A stretch of 64,000 bases of DNA, taken from contig JADLSH010000286.1 of the NCBI GenBank assembly GCA_016169945.1, positions 1-64,000 on the forward strand, read 5' to 3'. Each line of letters begins with the position of its first letter. Position 1 is the first letter of the stretch. The DNA is from Trachythela sp. YZ-2020 (lineage: Eukaryota; Cnidaria; Anthozoa; Malacalcyonacea; Clavulariidae). Shown piece after piece: positions 63,844-64,000 of the stretch. The notes beneath the pieces are model-generated. The model was not told the DNA's origin, searched no databases, and worked only from the letters and a program-made list of their open reading frames with translations. A program made the position numbers and the translations under genes.

Positions 63844-64000
63844 GATTTGTAATCAATGCAACGACCCCAATTTTCTACATCCCTGTTGAGTAGTCAGCTC
63901 AAATCACCATCATTATTTTCAAACTCATTCAGCGCCCTTGATGATCAATCAGTATCTACTCCCCTTCCAAATTCTAACACTATATTCACTTCAACTCCAT

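Overview
This is eukaryotic nuclear DNA, most likely from a marine invertebrate animal (a cnidarian-like genome would fit; the species cannot be fixed from sequence alone). The evidence is eukaryotic tRNA genes with internal A/B boxes and a tRNA-Leu intron, GT-AG spliceosomal introns, a DIRS-type tyrosine-recombinase retroelement, a non-LTR element with a 2A-like peptide plus PHD finger, and several miniature inverted-repeat elements. Nothing looks bacterial or viral.

Positions 1-46497 are one tandem array of tRNA genes with a period of about 1.93 kb. The full unit reads, left to right: tRNA-Leu(TAA) with a 14-nt intron; a Leu-like relic (class B); tRNA-Gln(CTG) on the minus strand; a second relic derived from tRNA-Leu(TAA) (class D); tRNA-Gly(TCC); tRNA-Leu(AAG); a third Leu-like relic (class G); tRNA-Gln(TTG) on the minus strand. 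In all about 22 Leu(TAA), 19 Gln(CTG), 25 Gly(TCC), 25 Leu(AAG) and 24 Gln(TTG) copies are present, most intact, plus about 66 relics. Some units are shortened by exchange between the two Gln genes. A 5.01-kb higher-order repeat is visible between about 21.6 and 31.6 kb. The right edge (43.6-46.2 kb) carries simpler 1134-bp units that look like the ancestral half-unit. Two elements interrupt the array: a 1.84-kb DNA transposon inserted in the anticodon loop of a tRNA-Gly (35740-37579) and a truncated non-LTR retrotransposon (about 40745-42440). The many short ORFs in this part are only shadows of the repeats.

From 46.5 to 51.1 kb are two decayed, convergent protein genes: a plus-strand gene resembling DUF6589 proteins (one intron, one in-frame stop) and a minus-strand RecQ-like helicase fragment (three exons, unrecognised N-terminal region, helicase motifs I and Ia only). 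From 51073 to 59089 lies a DIRS-like element with terminal inverted repeats, an internal complementary region, a gag-like ORF, RT/RNase H remnants and a tyrosine recombinase. An inverted-repeat element sits inside the recombinase, and a hAT-like MITE sits inside that element. Between the internal complementary region and the right terminal repeat are 3 kb of palindrome-bearing tandem repeats. A second MITE of the same hAT-like family (59219-59794), itself carrying a 126-bp MITE, stops 80 bp before the start of an HxxxDG acyltransferase-like gene (59874-61447, one frameshift). The window ends in the 5' part of an APE-type non-LTR retrotransposon.

The tRNA genes form one functional cluster. Most of the remainder is nested mobile DNA and decayed genes.
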